64,000 bases of DNA from Takakia lepidozioides (lineage: Eukaryota; Streptophyta; Takakiopsida; Takakiales; Takakiaceae): contig CM060733.1 in assembly GCA_030704615.1 (NCBI GenBank), positions 65,722,001-65,786,000 on the forward strand, in the 5' to 3' direction. Both the position numbers and the translations under genes were made by a program. Shown here piece by piece: positions 1 through 11,439 of this stretch (positions are counted from its first letter, which is position 1; every line of letters begins with the position of its first letter). The notes below the pieces were generated by a model. It did not search any database. It was not told the DNA's origin and worked only from the letters and a program-made list of their open reading frames with translations.

Positions 1-950
1 TGGCTGAACTAGATGTGGTGTCGTGGAGTGCGATGCTTGCAGGGTATGCACAACAGGGACGTGGGATGGAGGCTCTGGAGACCTATGAGCAAATGATGGG
101 GGAAGCACATCATGTTTGTGTGCATTTGCAATGCTTGTGTAAGCCTGGCAGCCCTGGAGAAGGGCAAAGAGGTGCATGGGGATATCATCAAAGCTGGAAT
201 TGTACCAAATGTTAATCTGAACACTACCCTGGCAGCTCTGGAAAATGGGAAAGAGGGTCCACGGCGACATCTTCAGAGCTGGAATTGTACCAGATGTCAT
301 TCTGAACAATACCCTGGTGGACATGTTTGCAAAATGTGGGTGCATCTAGGATGCAAAGGGAGTGTTCGACACTACGGCTGAACGAGATGTGGTGTCATGG
401 AGTGCGATGCTTGCAGGGTATGCACAGCAGGGACGTGGGATGGAGGCTTTGGAGACCTATGAGCAAATGATGGGGGAAGCACATCATGTTGGTGTGCATT
501 TGTAATGCTTGTGCAAGCCTGGCTGCCCTGGAGAAGGGCAAAGAGGTGCATGAGGATATCATCAAAGCTGGAATTGTACCAAATGTCAATCTGAACATTG
601 CCCTGGCAGCTCTGGAAAAGGGGAAAGAGGTGCATGGCGACATCTTCAGAGCTGGAATTGTACCAGATGTCATTCTGAACAAGACCCTGGTGGACATGTT
701 TGCAAAATGTGGGTGTATCGAGGATGCAAAGGGAGTGTTCTGTGGCTGAACGAGATGTGGTGTTGTGGAGTGCGATGCTTGCAGGGTATTCACAGGGACA
801 TGGGATGGAGGGTTTGGAGACCTATGAGAAAATGATGTGCGACGGGGTGAAGCCCGACCACATCGTGTTTGTGTGCGTTTGCAGTGTGTGTTCAAGCCTG
901 ACAGCCCTGGAAAAGGGCGAAGAGGTGCATGGCGACATCATCAATGTAGG
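1..950 (+). repeat. Tandem PPR-encoding blocks of about 370 bp
   Basis: The block beginning GCTGAAC(G/T)AGATGTGGTGTC occurs at 3, 377 and 745, so the spacing is 374 then 368 bp. It recurs at 1204 inside the better-preserved repeat. Copies 1 and 2 match almost base for base, including the segment encoding the LAALEKGKEVHGDI-type motif. The near identity points to recent unequal duplication of a multi-motif PPR block rather than ancient repeat divergence. Each copy has its own frame lesions. Confidence 0.8.
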
Positions 951-1100
951 GGATATGCGTCCTGCGTTGGCGGAATAGAAGTCTGAAGAAGAATCTTAAT
1001 CTTAATCCAAAGGACGGTAGCAAACAAGATGCCTTGGATATCCGAAGGGCCGTGCAAAACTTCCTGAAGGAAGAACTTAAGTTAGACATGAACGAACGAA
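947..1100. other. Foreign insertion inside a PPR repeat
   Basis: The expected PPR sequence GDIIKAGIVPNV is split. GDIIN ends near 945 and AGIVPNVILN resumes near 1102. The intervening roughly 150 bp has no PPR character and no long open frame. I see no clear terminal repeats, so its class is unknown. Confidence 0.5.
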
Positions 1101-2129
1101 AAGAGCTGGAATTGTACCAAATGTGATCCTGAACACTGCCCTGGTGGACATATATGCCAAATGTAGGTGCATGGAGGATGCAAAGGGAGTGTTCGACAAT
1201 ATGGCTGAACGAGATGTGGTGTCGTGGAATGCGATGATCGCAGGATATGCACAACATGGTTGTCATAGGGAGGTCGTGCAACTATTTGAAGGAATGCAAA
1301 AGAACGGCTTGAAGCTGAGCAATATCACCTTTATATGTGTTCTCTTTGTATGCAGCCACGTTGGTCTACTGAATGAAGGAAGACGTTACTTTGAGTCCTT
1401 GAGTCAAGATCATGGTGTCACTTTGACAGTAAAGCACATTGGCTGCATGATGGACCTTCTTGGACGTGAGGGACAACCGGATGAGGCAGTGGACATGATT
1501 AATAAAATGCCCATAAATCCAGGCGTTGTGGTGTGGAATGCCTTGCTTGGTGCCTGTAGAATCCATGGCAATGTGGAGATGGCTGAACGTGCAGCAACAT
1601 CTATCCTCATGTGGGCTGAACAGGATGCCGCGACTTATGTGTTGCTCTCAAACATCTATGCTGCAGCTGGCAGGTGGGATGATACTGCAAAGGTGAGAAG
1701 AATGATGAAGGTCAAGGGGGTTAGAAACGAGCCAGGTTGCTGCTGCATTAAGGTTGGCAAACTGAGGGTGCACACATTTGTTGTAGATGACAAGTTGCAT
1801 CCCAGAATTAAGGAAATCCATGCTGAGTTAAGAAGATTGGCTAGGAATTAGATGAAGGAGGCAGGGTATGTGCTTGACAGGCGCTTTGTATTGCATGATG
1901 TGGGGGAGGAGGAAAAAGAATTTTCTCTTTGCCACCACAATGAGAAGCTGGCCATTGGTTTTGGCATATCCACGGGAAATGATAGTGGGGTCTACCCAAC
2001 ATAGGTGGGAAGTTAGCCCATAATTGCACTTGACTGAAGGGGTGATATTGGACTGACTTTGGTGACAGTGGATGGAATCAGTGTGCTGTCCTAATTCTGG
2101 GTTTGGGTGGTATGGCTGATCTCGCACAC

Positions 2130-2370
2130 ATGTTGGCCATATCTGGCGATTAGCGTGTTCCATGAGACAATATCTCGTTCAGCCATGTTCTCAAACTCTC
2201 CCTTCGCAGCTTCGATGCTGCCACATTTGGCATACATGTCCATCAGGCCGGTATTGTTTGCAATGACATCTGGTTCAATTCCAGCTTTGATGATGTCACC
2301 ATGGACCTCTTTGCCCTTTCGCAGGGCTGCCAGGCTTGCACAGGCATCTGCTGAGGCGACATGCACCTGA
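2130..2370 (-). pseudogene. PPR fragment, reverse orientation
   Basis: The minus strand encodes the PPR motifs SLAALRKGKEVHGDIIKAGI and LMDMYAKCGSIEAAKGEFEN, then AERDIVSWNTLIARYGQH. These are the same motif types as in the upstream PPR pseudogene but on the opposite strand. The fragment covers about two motifs. It has no start, no E or DYW domain and no further repeats on either side, so it is an isolated inverted piece of a PPR gene. Confidence 0.82.
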
Positions 2371-3139
2371 CAGGGCACTACCTTGCTTCCATCTTGCCAA
2401 CAGCTTCTTCCAGCTTCTTGATCTGAGTGTGGACTGCAGAGCAAGCAGGCGCTTCTCTTCTATGGCATGGCGGCAGGAGGACCACCGCCTTCACCATTGC
2501 TGCTTACACCCTCCTTGTGCTGCGAGCTGCGTCCCTCCTGTTACTGCGACCTCGATGTCACACACTTCTGAGAAGCCACTACCTGCACTCGCAGTATACA
2601 AAGGTCCTCCACAGTCTGGATTCGCATTCACCCGGCCAGGGCCGCATTCTTCCATCCCGCCATGTTCTCTCGCAGCACGGCCATCCATGTCACTTCCAGG
2701 TGGAGCCAGTACATATTAAAATATGTATTCCCCGACGGACCTTCATTGTTCACCTCTTTTTGTGAAGCACACGTCAGCAAATGTGTCCCCCGAATCCGGG
2801 GTGCAATCAATGCGCAATGGTTTATGGAGTCGCCCACTCGACTGTATACTCATTTTAATGAATAAACATTTTTATTCCATTAAATCTAATAGGAATGTAA
2901 ATTTCTAGTCGCATGTGAAGTAATTAGAACCACTTGTAATTGCCACTTTTTAAATTTTTTCAGTTTACATAATTGAATTAAATAGCCGTGATTATTGCAA
3001 CAACTGCGGACTCATTCACGCAATTTCTATCCGGCATTAGAAATTCCCCCGTGGGCCTTCATTGTCCGTTGCGACTCTCTAGTAATAACATGGACTGTGA
3101 AGTTGTTCACACAGTGGTTTCGGACACGCAGTCGATTCG

Positions 3140-4295
3140 GAAAAGACACGAATGCTTGTTGTGAAGGACGACCCCAAAGGAAACATCCCGAAGAAGGAGC
3201 AGCAGGCACTCAAAAAATCTAGCTTGGCTCGACTGCAGGGGTTGGATGACAACCAGATGACAAAGGTTGCCACCATGATACCATGAAACAAAGTCTCAAT
3301 CCATGGACCATACACTGGGCCTGACACTGCTGTTTTGAGTTTGGATGGTTATTGCAAGTACAAGAAGTTGCGGAGGCATATAATTGATGACATCATGACT
3401 GCCTTTGGATATAAGGAGTCGACGAAGGACAACCGACATCCATACACAAAGACTGAGTGGCGGACCATCAAGCATAAGCATTTTAAGCAAGCTCTCGGGG
3501 ACACCTGCCTTGATGCGAAACTGAAAGCTACCTCGGGCAAACAGAAGCCTCCGATTGTTTTTATTTAATCTAAGTAAAGCCTGCAAAAAAGGCTTCAAGA
3601 AAATCCTGGTCCGGATTCAACCGGAAGTTCGCTTGACAAAGTTTACAGTGTGTGTGAGATTGGGAACATGGCTGGCGAGATTGGGACGCTCGCAATGTTC
3701 TCAACAAAAGCTTTTGAAGTTGTTTTGCTCATTATGATCAGCACATTGAATGAGCAACCAGACAAGATCGAGCCGTGGATGGAAACAGAGTTCGCGGACC
3801 TATTCAATGGGATAAGGTCAAGTAAAATCAGTCTTCTGTGTCATCACGGATACTAAAAGCACTCTTGAGCTTATGGCGTACATTCACTCAACAAATGGGA
3901 GATTCCACATAGAGACCAGCTTCTACATTCCATCGAAGAGGGAGACATTTTTCAGGGCAAAGAATTTTGAGACGCCAGTAATTCATTTTCATTTCTTTTT
4001 TCCGATGGCATAGATGGAGTGGGAGATATTGGACGAGGTTGTGCGGAGGTGCATCACATCCGCAGATCGATACATTCCAAGAGTGCTACATACAGAGGCA
4101 GATGAAGCGAAGAATCTTGTAAGAAGTCGGTACTACTCTAATGAGATCCGATCATCGGCAATCGACCAAGTCGTTAATCCCTTCCGTGCGGAGGGTTCTT
4201 GTGCTGTCAATGTGTACTGTAGTGGGATGGCCACATACTCACTTATGGTAAGCACATACCAACCCTTCCCAATCCTTAATTTGACTATTGGTTAA
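3140..4295 (+). pseudogene. Unrecognised degenerate coding remnant
   Basis: Several short plus-strand frames in series look protein-like rather than random. One is a Lys-rich stretch near 3150-3280 (KDDPKGNIPKKEQQALKKSS). A second runs 3335-3568 (KYKKLRRHIIDDIMTAFGY). A third is 3650-3856, ending in a Trp/Glu-rich segment, and a fourth runs 4014-4295. They lie in different frames with stops between them. I do not recognise the family. A decayed transposon or host gene are both possible. Confidence 0.3.
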
Positions 4296-4954
4296 CTTCA
4301 TTGACTTAATGTTGAACCCATGGACTTTGATAGGAGATCTAAGGGAGATCTCCCATCCTCCATTGGCGGGAGATCTGGTGTCCTCATTTTGACCATTCTT
4401 ATTTGTGACTTAAGATGAACCTCGCACAATACTAGTCTGGCAAGGCACACTAGTGATATCTAGGTGATTAGCCACATTCATTACATGAGTTTCTGAGTGC
4501 ATCCGCATACCTACAATGTGATACACAAGACTTTAGGTAACACACTGGCGATATTATCTAAGATCTTGTGTATCACTTTTCTACCAATATCCTAATTTCC
4601 CCCCTATTTTCTAAGGCCCTTTGTTCATTTAGAAATAGAATTCTTAAGGAAAAACTAGAAAAAATACTATTTACTTAGGGTTTCTAATTTAAAAATATAT
4701 AAATAAAAATCCTAAATTAAAATAATGCTATTCTTATTTTCTGGCGAATTTCTAAGCATAAACCCCCATTTAAACAATGCTGGAACATCACTAATTCTAG
4801 AAAAATATGCATGAGGAAGGGGTGATCCTAGCTTTCCAATAAACCATAGGAGAGTTGCCCTATGGGTCAAAAACCCCTCCCTAGGCCCCTAATACGTAAT
4901 CCCAACCTCTAGGTCCTAGGTTCAAACCCCCCCTAAGGGCTGACTATCATTTCA

Positions 4955-5050
4955 TCCAGCGGATGAAAAACTGCATAATTCATCTACTGTTCATCCCCGT
5001 TCATCCAGAGTTCATTCATCCAGTGGATGAAATACTGCATACTTCATCCG
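4955..5050. repeat. Duplicated TTCATCC(N)GGATGAA palindromic unit
   Basis: Two units of about 60 bp follow one another, each starting with a TTCATCCAG(C/T)GGATGAA palindrome followed by ACTGCATA and TTCATC. The neighbouring sequence contains more TTCATCC words. From 4300 to 5580 I see no gene, only AT-rich intergenic sequence. Confidence 0.5.
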
Positions 5051-5858
5051 TCAATCATCCATAAAAGATCCGCCTCAAATGACACATGTTGGTCATCCGA
5101 TCATCTCTCTCACTTGAAACCCCAAGTATCCTTGGCCCAAAAACTATGTACTTTTCTCCCTCTAAGCATTGTCGAGGTGTCTGGTATTGCCCTGAAAAGC
5201 CGAATCGGCTCCCTTACATCTTCTATGACTCTAAACAACAGTTTCCAAACCCCTAAGAGCCTTCCAAAGATCAACCTAAAGCCACTAAAATGGCCTAAGC
5301 CTTAACCATCCTAACCCACTAAGTCCTATTAACAACCCAAAATGATTAAATGGAGCCCCCCCACCTAAGCGGAAGACCGCTGGGTAATAGAGCTATAAAA
5401 TATGGTATCAACGGACCAGCGGTCCCTCAGCCTGACAACCCCGTGCTGCCGCGGCGCCATTGGCCGTTGCAGGAGGGTGGTTAGCAACCCATGGTTCCTT
5501 GGCTAGCGGTCCTTGGCATGGACCGCGGGCTAAAACCAATAAAAACAAAACCTAAAATTGGCTGCGCACATAAAGATTGCCACTAAAGGACCCTTCACAC
5601 TTGGTGATACGTTTCCAGCGTACATAGCAAAACTTATAAATTATCGCCACGATCTAAAATTTTTTCACCGTATCAGTAAGTAGTCATAACAGCATGCTAC
5701 CGCAGTTCATACTTGGTGATAAGTATATTGTATTTTAACTTGTCTATACCTACGATGCTATCGCTGTTCATGAATCGATATATGATATCGTGGTTGATAT
5801 GATCTTTATTGTGGCATGTCACAGCCCGTTACTTCAAGCATATTCTTGAATTCTCTCA

Positions 5859-8101
5859 GTGAAGCATCTTGGTTCTACGGTTCTCGTCATTACATTCCTA
5901 CATATATTTCATGATCTAGGGTGGCAGCTCCTACTCAACATGAGGCCATTGAATGTGATTCTGTTGGCACAATTTTTCCAGATTGTTTTACAAGCCCAGG
6001 AGTCTCTAATCACATGTTATGAAGCTGAAACGATGTCGCTCTCGGAATTTCCAGGTGAAGTAGCTTCAGAATCTTTAAGAGAGTGGAAAGCACTGTTTCA
6101 TACCATGATGAATTCGCTGATTCTCCACCAGCACAGAATGTCGTGCGTATATGAGCTTCTAATGAACAGAGAGCTTGGAGATTGGGTGAAGGCCAGATCT
6201 ACAACCTGGTACTCTCACTTCCTAATGACGCAATACAAGGACTCCAGATGGATTGAACACTGCAGGGTGAGCAGAGATTTTGTTGCTCTATTGACTAGAG
6301 AATTGAACCACTTGATGGAAAAAAAAGAACACTTGATACAGATGCGCGATACCTGTAGGAATACGTGTTGCTTGCTCGCTATATAAGCTTGCCCATGGAG
6401 CAGACTATCTGCAATGCTCTGAAATGTTTGCCATAGGCAAATCGACAGCCCATTTGTGTCTTCGAGAGTTCGTCTATTCCGTTAACATTGTGTTCAGATA
6501 TCAACTAAGATGGCCAGAAGGAGATGAATTAAGAGACGTAATAGATGGTTTTAAGGACTTTTGTGGTCTTCCCTCTGTGCACGGAGCTATCGACGTTACT
6601 CAGGTACACATGCAGAAACCTCGTGGTCCATTTGCCGGAGACTACTTTTCATATAAGAGCAAAGCTCACAGCATGCAGTTACAAGCAGTTGTCGACCATC
6701 AGAAAAGGTTAAGGATGTCTTCATCGGGATGCCTGGATCTATGAATGATTCACGCATACTTAGACTCTCGAGCTTATATCATAGAGCTGTACATGAAAAT
6801 TTGTTTCATCAGGACCATGGTGCCGAAGGAATCAAACCCTATTTACTCGCTGACAAAGGGTATCCTTTGTTATCGTGGGTAATGACTCCACACAAGCAAG
6901 GGGTCAATATTCACCACACTGTTTTGGAAGCACTTTATAATAAACATCTCTATCGAGGTTGCAACGTAGTGGAGAATTCATTCGGCATCTTAAAGAAGAG
7001 CTTCAGGGAACTGCTCATGAAGACCAATTTGCACGTTCTGTTTCTACCTGATGGGTAGTTGCAACTAAGAGTGGGCCAAAAAGTTGAAGATGTGGCCTAC
7101 ATAAAAGTACATAAGATAAAAAAACAAAAATCGTGAAAAAAAACCAAAACATGGATTCACTTGCACTATATCATGTGGAACGTCTATTGTTGGGATACTG
7201 TCATTTCAAATGGGAAAAAAAAGATGTTATGGAGGATATATGCCGTCACGTGTCGTCGATGACGTAATCTAAACTTAACCATAATCACAAAAATACATGT
7301 TTTTGAAAATTTGACCTTGGGCCACCCTTCTTCTATAATAAATATTTGTATTTAATGAAGACAACTCATGGGGTGTTTTGGTTTTCATATTGTAAAGGAC
7401 TTTATGAAACTGGTTGTTATTGGTAGGTTGATAAAGTACATAAAATTTAATTTAATGAGTAAAAATGCTAAAAAACTCTCACATTAGATTCTTTATCATA
7501 ATAGCAAGGGAGGGCCAAGTCCCTTATTTCAATTATGTTACAAAATCTAACAGATAATGAGTCCATAACAAGTTTTGTATGGACTGTAACAAAAGCTTAT
7601 GGACTTTTCATAAAGTCCATCACTTCTAGAGATAACGGTTTTTGGGGGCAAGTCTGAGAAGGTAGATACTACATGTAGATAGGTACAATGTTGTGAGTCC
7701 ATTTTAAGAAATTACATAGAAATGTAAGATTGTAGATCAAAACCAACAAACTATGTACAGGAAAAATGACGCATTTACGTCAAAAAATGGACACTGTAGG
7801 TTGCAATCACCCTGATGCAATCATCTGTTGTTGTATCTTGTATAATATGATCCTAGGAGGAAAGGCCGCTGACATTGAAAGCTTAATGATTCAATTACAC
7901 CTGGAAAACAATATCAATCGTGTGCCGAATGGCAATCCTGGTTGAAGAGAGGCTACGAACAATGAACATTATTGGATTCCAGGAGATAATGCAATGGACT
8001 ATGAAGCTGAACTGCAATTACAAGGTGTAGAGATTTCTGGATTGGAGCAACGTGTAGCTTTAGAGCAGTATCTCGGTAAGAGCCCACGTAGAGGACAGTG
8101 A
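5859..8101 (+). pseudogene. Harbinger DDE transposase (ALP1-like), frameshifted and interrupted
   Basis: Harbinger transposases are DDE nucleases that cut at TWA sites and work with an element-encoded Myb-like partner. The conserved region lies in 6350-7045. It contains GKSTAHLCLREF, the first catalytic Asp in SVHGAIDVTQVHM, the second in LLADKGYPLLSWVMTPHK, and the Glu in NVVENSFGILKKSFREL. The C-terminal CCCILYNMILGGK and a Glu-rich tail lie at 7812-8101. Frame breaks occur near 6350 and near 6711, and an insertion at 7052-7811 separates the DDE core from the C-terminus. All three catalytic positions can be read, but no continuous protein is possible. Confidence 0.85.
7052..7811. mobile_element. 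Nested insertion in the Harbinger transposase, probable non-autonomous DNA element
   Basis: The transposase reading frame stops at LHVLFLPD and resumes at AIICCCILYN about 760 bp later. The heptamer CCTGATG sits at both junctions (7045-7051 and 7812-7818) and looks like a target-site duplication. The ends are loosely inverted: GGTAGTTGCAACTAA on the left and, read from the right end, GTGATTGCAACCTA. There is no coding potential. The class is uncertain. A 7-8 bp duplication would suit a hAT-like element. Confidence 0.6.
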
Positions 8102-8109
8102 ACAGGCCG

Positions 8110-10200
8110 AACATGCAGAATGGATTTGTCAATTCAATGTCAATTTGAATGGAGTTCATTGACATAGAAGGCCTGAAATGGCTTCAGACTAGATTGTTTT
8201 GTCTCTATGGACCAAAATTTGTACCAAAAACTTAGCTGATTTCAATCAAGCTACTGTATCAATCTGTACAACATCAATTGAATTGTCATTCACTCAAGCT
8301 ACCATATCAATCTATAGAATGTTATCATTCAGATGAGTAATTCAATCAAGCTACTGGATCTTCAGATATCCTGGTGATCATCTTGAGTTGTTGGCACTTC
8401 TGGAACTTCATCGTCTGATGAGTCTTGACTGTTGGTTGGAGTCATATGACGTGGTACATGTGTTAAGGAGAAGGAAATTTCCTTAAAGGCTAAGAGTGAG
8501 AAGGACACTTAGGCCATAGATCCATAGGATCATATATATATTTCTTATTTGTTGTGGTTTTGAGTTTTTAAAGTGAAAAGGTTCCGGAAAGAGAGGACCA
8601 GCAAGGTGGTTAGTATCTAGGAGGGCCAGGGTGGCTGTACTAACTCACTAACCCCCCCTAAAAGACAGGGAAGATCTTAGAGTAAGGGGTGGGGTTTTGT
8701 TTTTTTTTTTTTTGTTGTTTATTCCCATTATGAGGCGCCATTGAGGCCCGCTCAAGCAGGGATAGAATCGCCATAAGCTTAAGAGGCGAAGGAACTTTGT
8801 GCGCTGGGCCCCGCAGCCACGTGCTGCGGGCGGGGGGCCTACGTTGACTGTCATACTTGAGGAAAGGACACACACACGCGGCAGAGCAGAAGCGTGCGGG
8901 CAGGCTGAGAGCCCCGCGCGTAGGACCGCCAGGCGGCCGCGATTGGCGGCGGACCGCTGGATGGCGAAGCAGACATACACTGGACGGACCGTGGGTAGAC
9001 CGCACGAGCGGCCGTGCCTGAGCGGGTTCCGCCACGTGTCCAGGGAGCCTTTACCCAGCGGACGACCCCCGTGGGGGTTTGTTTAAGGGGGTTTTTTTTA
9101 ACCCTTCTCTATTGTTTATTGGGGATAGCCCCTTAGCTTTGGTTTTGCTACATCAACAGATTTAATGGCAGGAAAAATTCGAGAGTCGGGGAGGAGATAG
9201 CCTAGAGAGTGGCCTCTCTTTTGGACTGGGTCTTTGAAAGTGAGGAGCCCCGAGCTACACGCCGAGACAGCGGCGAAGAGGTTTTGGGTACAAACTACTC
9301 TATCCTAGTTTTTAGGCTACAGCAGTGAATAGTGAAAGGGAGAGAGGCAGGGGACGACTTATTCTAAGGTAGGAAAGCGCTCTCGCTCCCTTATTTAATT
9401 ATATCATATAAGCGCCTTGAGGGAGAAAAGGCTGGGCCCACCAGGCAGGGTAGATCACGGCAGTACCAGGCACGTTTTGGCTGGCGGATGAACTGCGATT
9501 TCATCCACCTCTGTTGTTTTCATCCGTCAGGCAGGGGCGGTGGTTTCCCCCACGCGGGAACGGGTCCTCAGTGTTCCCAAAGAGCAGTTGCGTTCTCAGG
9601 GCGTTCCACATGGCCCCTGCAGGTAATTCCTAGATCCCTGGGATCTGGAGCAGATTCTCTGCTCATGGTAATTATTATTATTTTTCCATTTATTTATTTA
9701 TTTGTGGCTATTTGTTGGAAAGGGAAATAGGAGAAATTGGCTTATAGCTTTGGAGTTGATTTAAATCCTTCGGCCCCTAGATTTGGGAAGTTCGGAAGGG
9801 GTTTTGGGCCCGTCCTGAGAAGTGCTTGAATTCAACCACCCAGGAATTGGAGGGGCATCGGGAAAGGGAGGATCTCCCTTTCTCTCTAAATCCGGTAGGT
9901 GCTTTGTGAAGGGATGAAGGGAAGTCCTGGCTATAAGCGGCTCGGGGGTTTAGGCTAGTAGGACTTAGTAATAAACAAAGACTTAGAGGGCAATTAAAAA
10001 CTAAAATACATAAAATGACTGTAGGAACTAGAAATGCAACCTCGTCCTGGGAAGTAGAAATTGTATTCTATTTGCCGGTAGAATTAGAATTGTTTGAGGA
10101 TTCCCGCCACTAGCATTGCCGCGGACCCCTGCACTAACCACAGTCGGGTGGGCGGTTCCTTGAGCCCAACCCATTCCGCTACACACCTCGACCCCTCCTA
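8110..10200. other. Stretch without a recognisable gene
   Basis: Near 8240-8370 a sentence of the type TCAATCAAGCTACTGTATCA occurs about three times imperfectly. A run of about 18 T lies near 8699-8715. From 8800 to 9100 the sequence becomes GC-rich with only overlapping low-complexity frames on both strands. None of the open frames here resembles a known protein. Confidence 0.4.
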
Positions 10201-10209
10201 GCTAGTATG

Positions 10210-10760
10210 CCGTCACCCTGACCGCGCACGTCCAGGGCTCGTCACCCGCGCCCTGCTCCCTCTTCTCCTCTCTCTCCGGTCCCCTACTGCGCTCCCCCGT
10301 GTACCGGCGCCCCGCTCCTTTTGCTCCCATGTGTCTCCGCGCCGCGCTCTTTCTGCTCCCCAGTTTCCGCTCTATTGTGCTCCCCCGTGTGCCCGCGCCC
10401 CGCTCCCTCTGCTCCCCTATTTCCGCTTCTCTGTTGCGCTCCCTTGTGTGCCCACGCCCCGCTCCTTCTTCTCCCCCTGTTCCGTCCCACTGCTGCTCTC
10501 CCCCGCTCTCTGCTCCCATGTCTCTCTGCTCCCCTGTTGCGGTCCCTCATGTCTCCGCGCCTGCTGTCCGCTCCCCTCATTCGCTCCCCTGTATCTATGC
10601 TCCCCTGTTGTCTCCGCTCCCTAGTTCCCCCACCCCCCCCGCGGCGCTCTCCGCTCCCCCCACGGCGCTCTCCACTCTCATTCGCTCCCTTGTAGATATG
10701 ATCCTTATTCGCTCCCCGGTTTCGCTCCCGCCGTGGTGCTCTCCGCATGCCTCATCCGAC
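10210..10760. repeat. C-rich degenerate minisatellite
   Basis: Words such as GCTCCCCTGTTGCGCTCCC, CCGTGTGCCCGCGCCCCGCTC and CTCCCTCTGCTCCCC recur in varying order. This gives long Pro/Ser/Cys-rich frames in all three plus frames, which is a hallmark of low complexity rather than coding. The same sequence family appears on the opposite strand at 17030-17400. Confidence 0.75.
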
Positions 10761-11126
10761 TCTCCGATTGTTTGGGATGGTGTGGCCAACAACCTACTAG
10801 GATATCTTGTGGCTATCGTGCGAAAATATTCTCATTCCATGTTGGATCCATGTTCCAGTGACCTCCCAAGCGACCTATGAGCACAACACATGCAGTTCCA
10901 TTTGTTCTAACCGTATTCCATGTAGGTATGTCTCTGTTGGTGTGACAGAACACGTGGTATCTTCAATATGCTGGCTACAAGGTGATATGACCAACAATCC
11001 TCTTCTTTCCAGTATAGTTCATTTTAGATACATTCTTGATAACATATTCATGTTCTCTTCATGTGCTGGTCATGTGTTCCACTTGTGCATGTAACGGTTC
11101 TCACCTCAACATCCTATTGCTATCAA

Positions 11127-11172
11127 TCGGATGTTGTTGTTGACAACAACATCTGTTGTTGTTGACAACAGT
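11127..11172. repeat. TTGTTGTTGACAACAAC palindromic words
   Basis: Two neighbouring TGTTGTTGTTGACAACA-type palindromes are separated by a few bases. They could form a short cruciform. The sequence from 10770 to 14060 has no gene that I can support. Confidence 0.45.
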
Positions 11173-11439
11173 CTCACAATTTGCCAGATATCAATTTTCA
11201 CGTTGCTCCAATGCAGTTTCAAAGATAATGCTGGAGGCGTGGAGCACACATGCTCTTGTTCATGATTTCATTTCATGCTCAAACACGCTATTGACAAGGA
11301 TCAAGCATGGGTTCCCCTGTGTTTTAATTCATCAAAGCAAAACAGACACTGCAGTATCGCAAGTCGTAAACTCCCTGCAGTGTATCTTTTTTCCCAGGAG
11401 GACATCTAAGTATTTGTGTATGAATTCAATTCAATGAGC

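Larger units (their letters stand above)
1..1985 (+). pseudogene. PPR-DYW protein pseudogene (PLS class), 5' end outside window
   Basis: Pentatricopeptide repeat proteins of the PLS-DYW class bind organellar RNA and edit C to U. The 3' part (1123-1851) is open for 242 codons and reads through P, L and S motifs (for example AERDVVSWNAMIAGYAQHG) into the E/E+ region. A TAG at 1849-1851 then interrupts it, and the same frame resumes with the start of the DYW domain ([20 protein letters not shown]) before ending near 1980. The CxxC and terminal DYW residues are absent. Upstream, three copies of a roughly 370-bp PPR block carry several frameshifts, and about 150 bp of foreign sequence splits a repeat near 947-1100. 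This looks like a decayed editing factor. I am sure of the family; that no functional protein is made is inferred from the lesions. Confidence 0.88.
5587..8110 (+). mobile_element. PIF/Harbinger-type DNA transposon, 3' terminus not found
   Basis: The left end reads AGGACCCTTCACACTTGGTG directly after TAA. This fits a terminal inverted repeat with a TWA target site, as in PIF/Harbinger elements. The same terminus recurs at 14066 (AGGACCGTTCACACTTAGTG after TTA). Inside lies a decayed Harbinger transposase. I could not find the inverted copy of the terminus downstream, so the right end is lost, diverged or displaced, and the stated end is only the end of recognisable coding sequence. Confidence 0.7.

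Noticed and set aside
10299-10880. 193-codon Pro/Ser/Cys-rich ORF
   Set aside because: All three frames over the minisatellite are open and low complexity, so the ORF is an artefact of the repeat.
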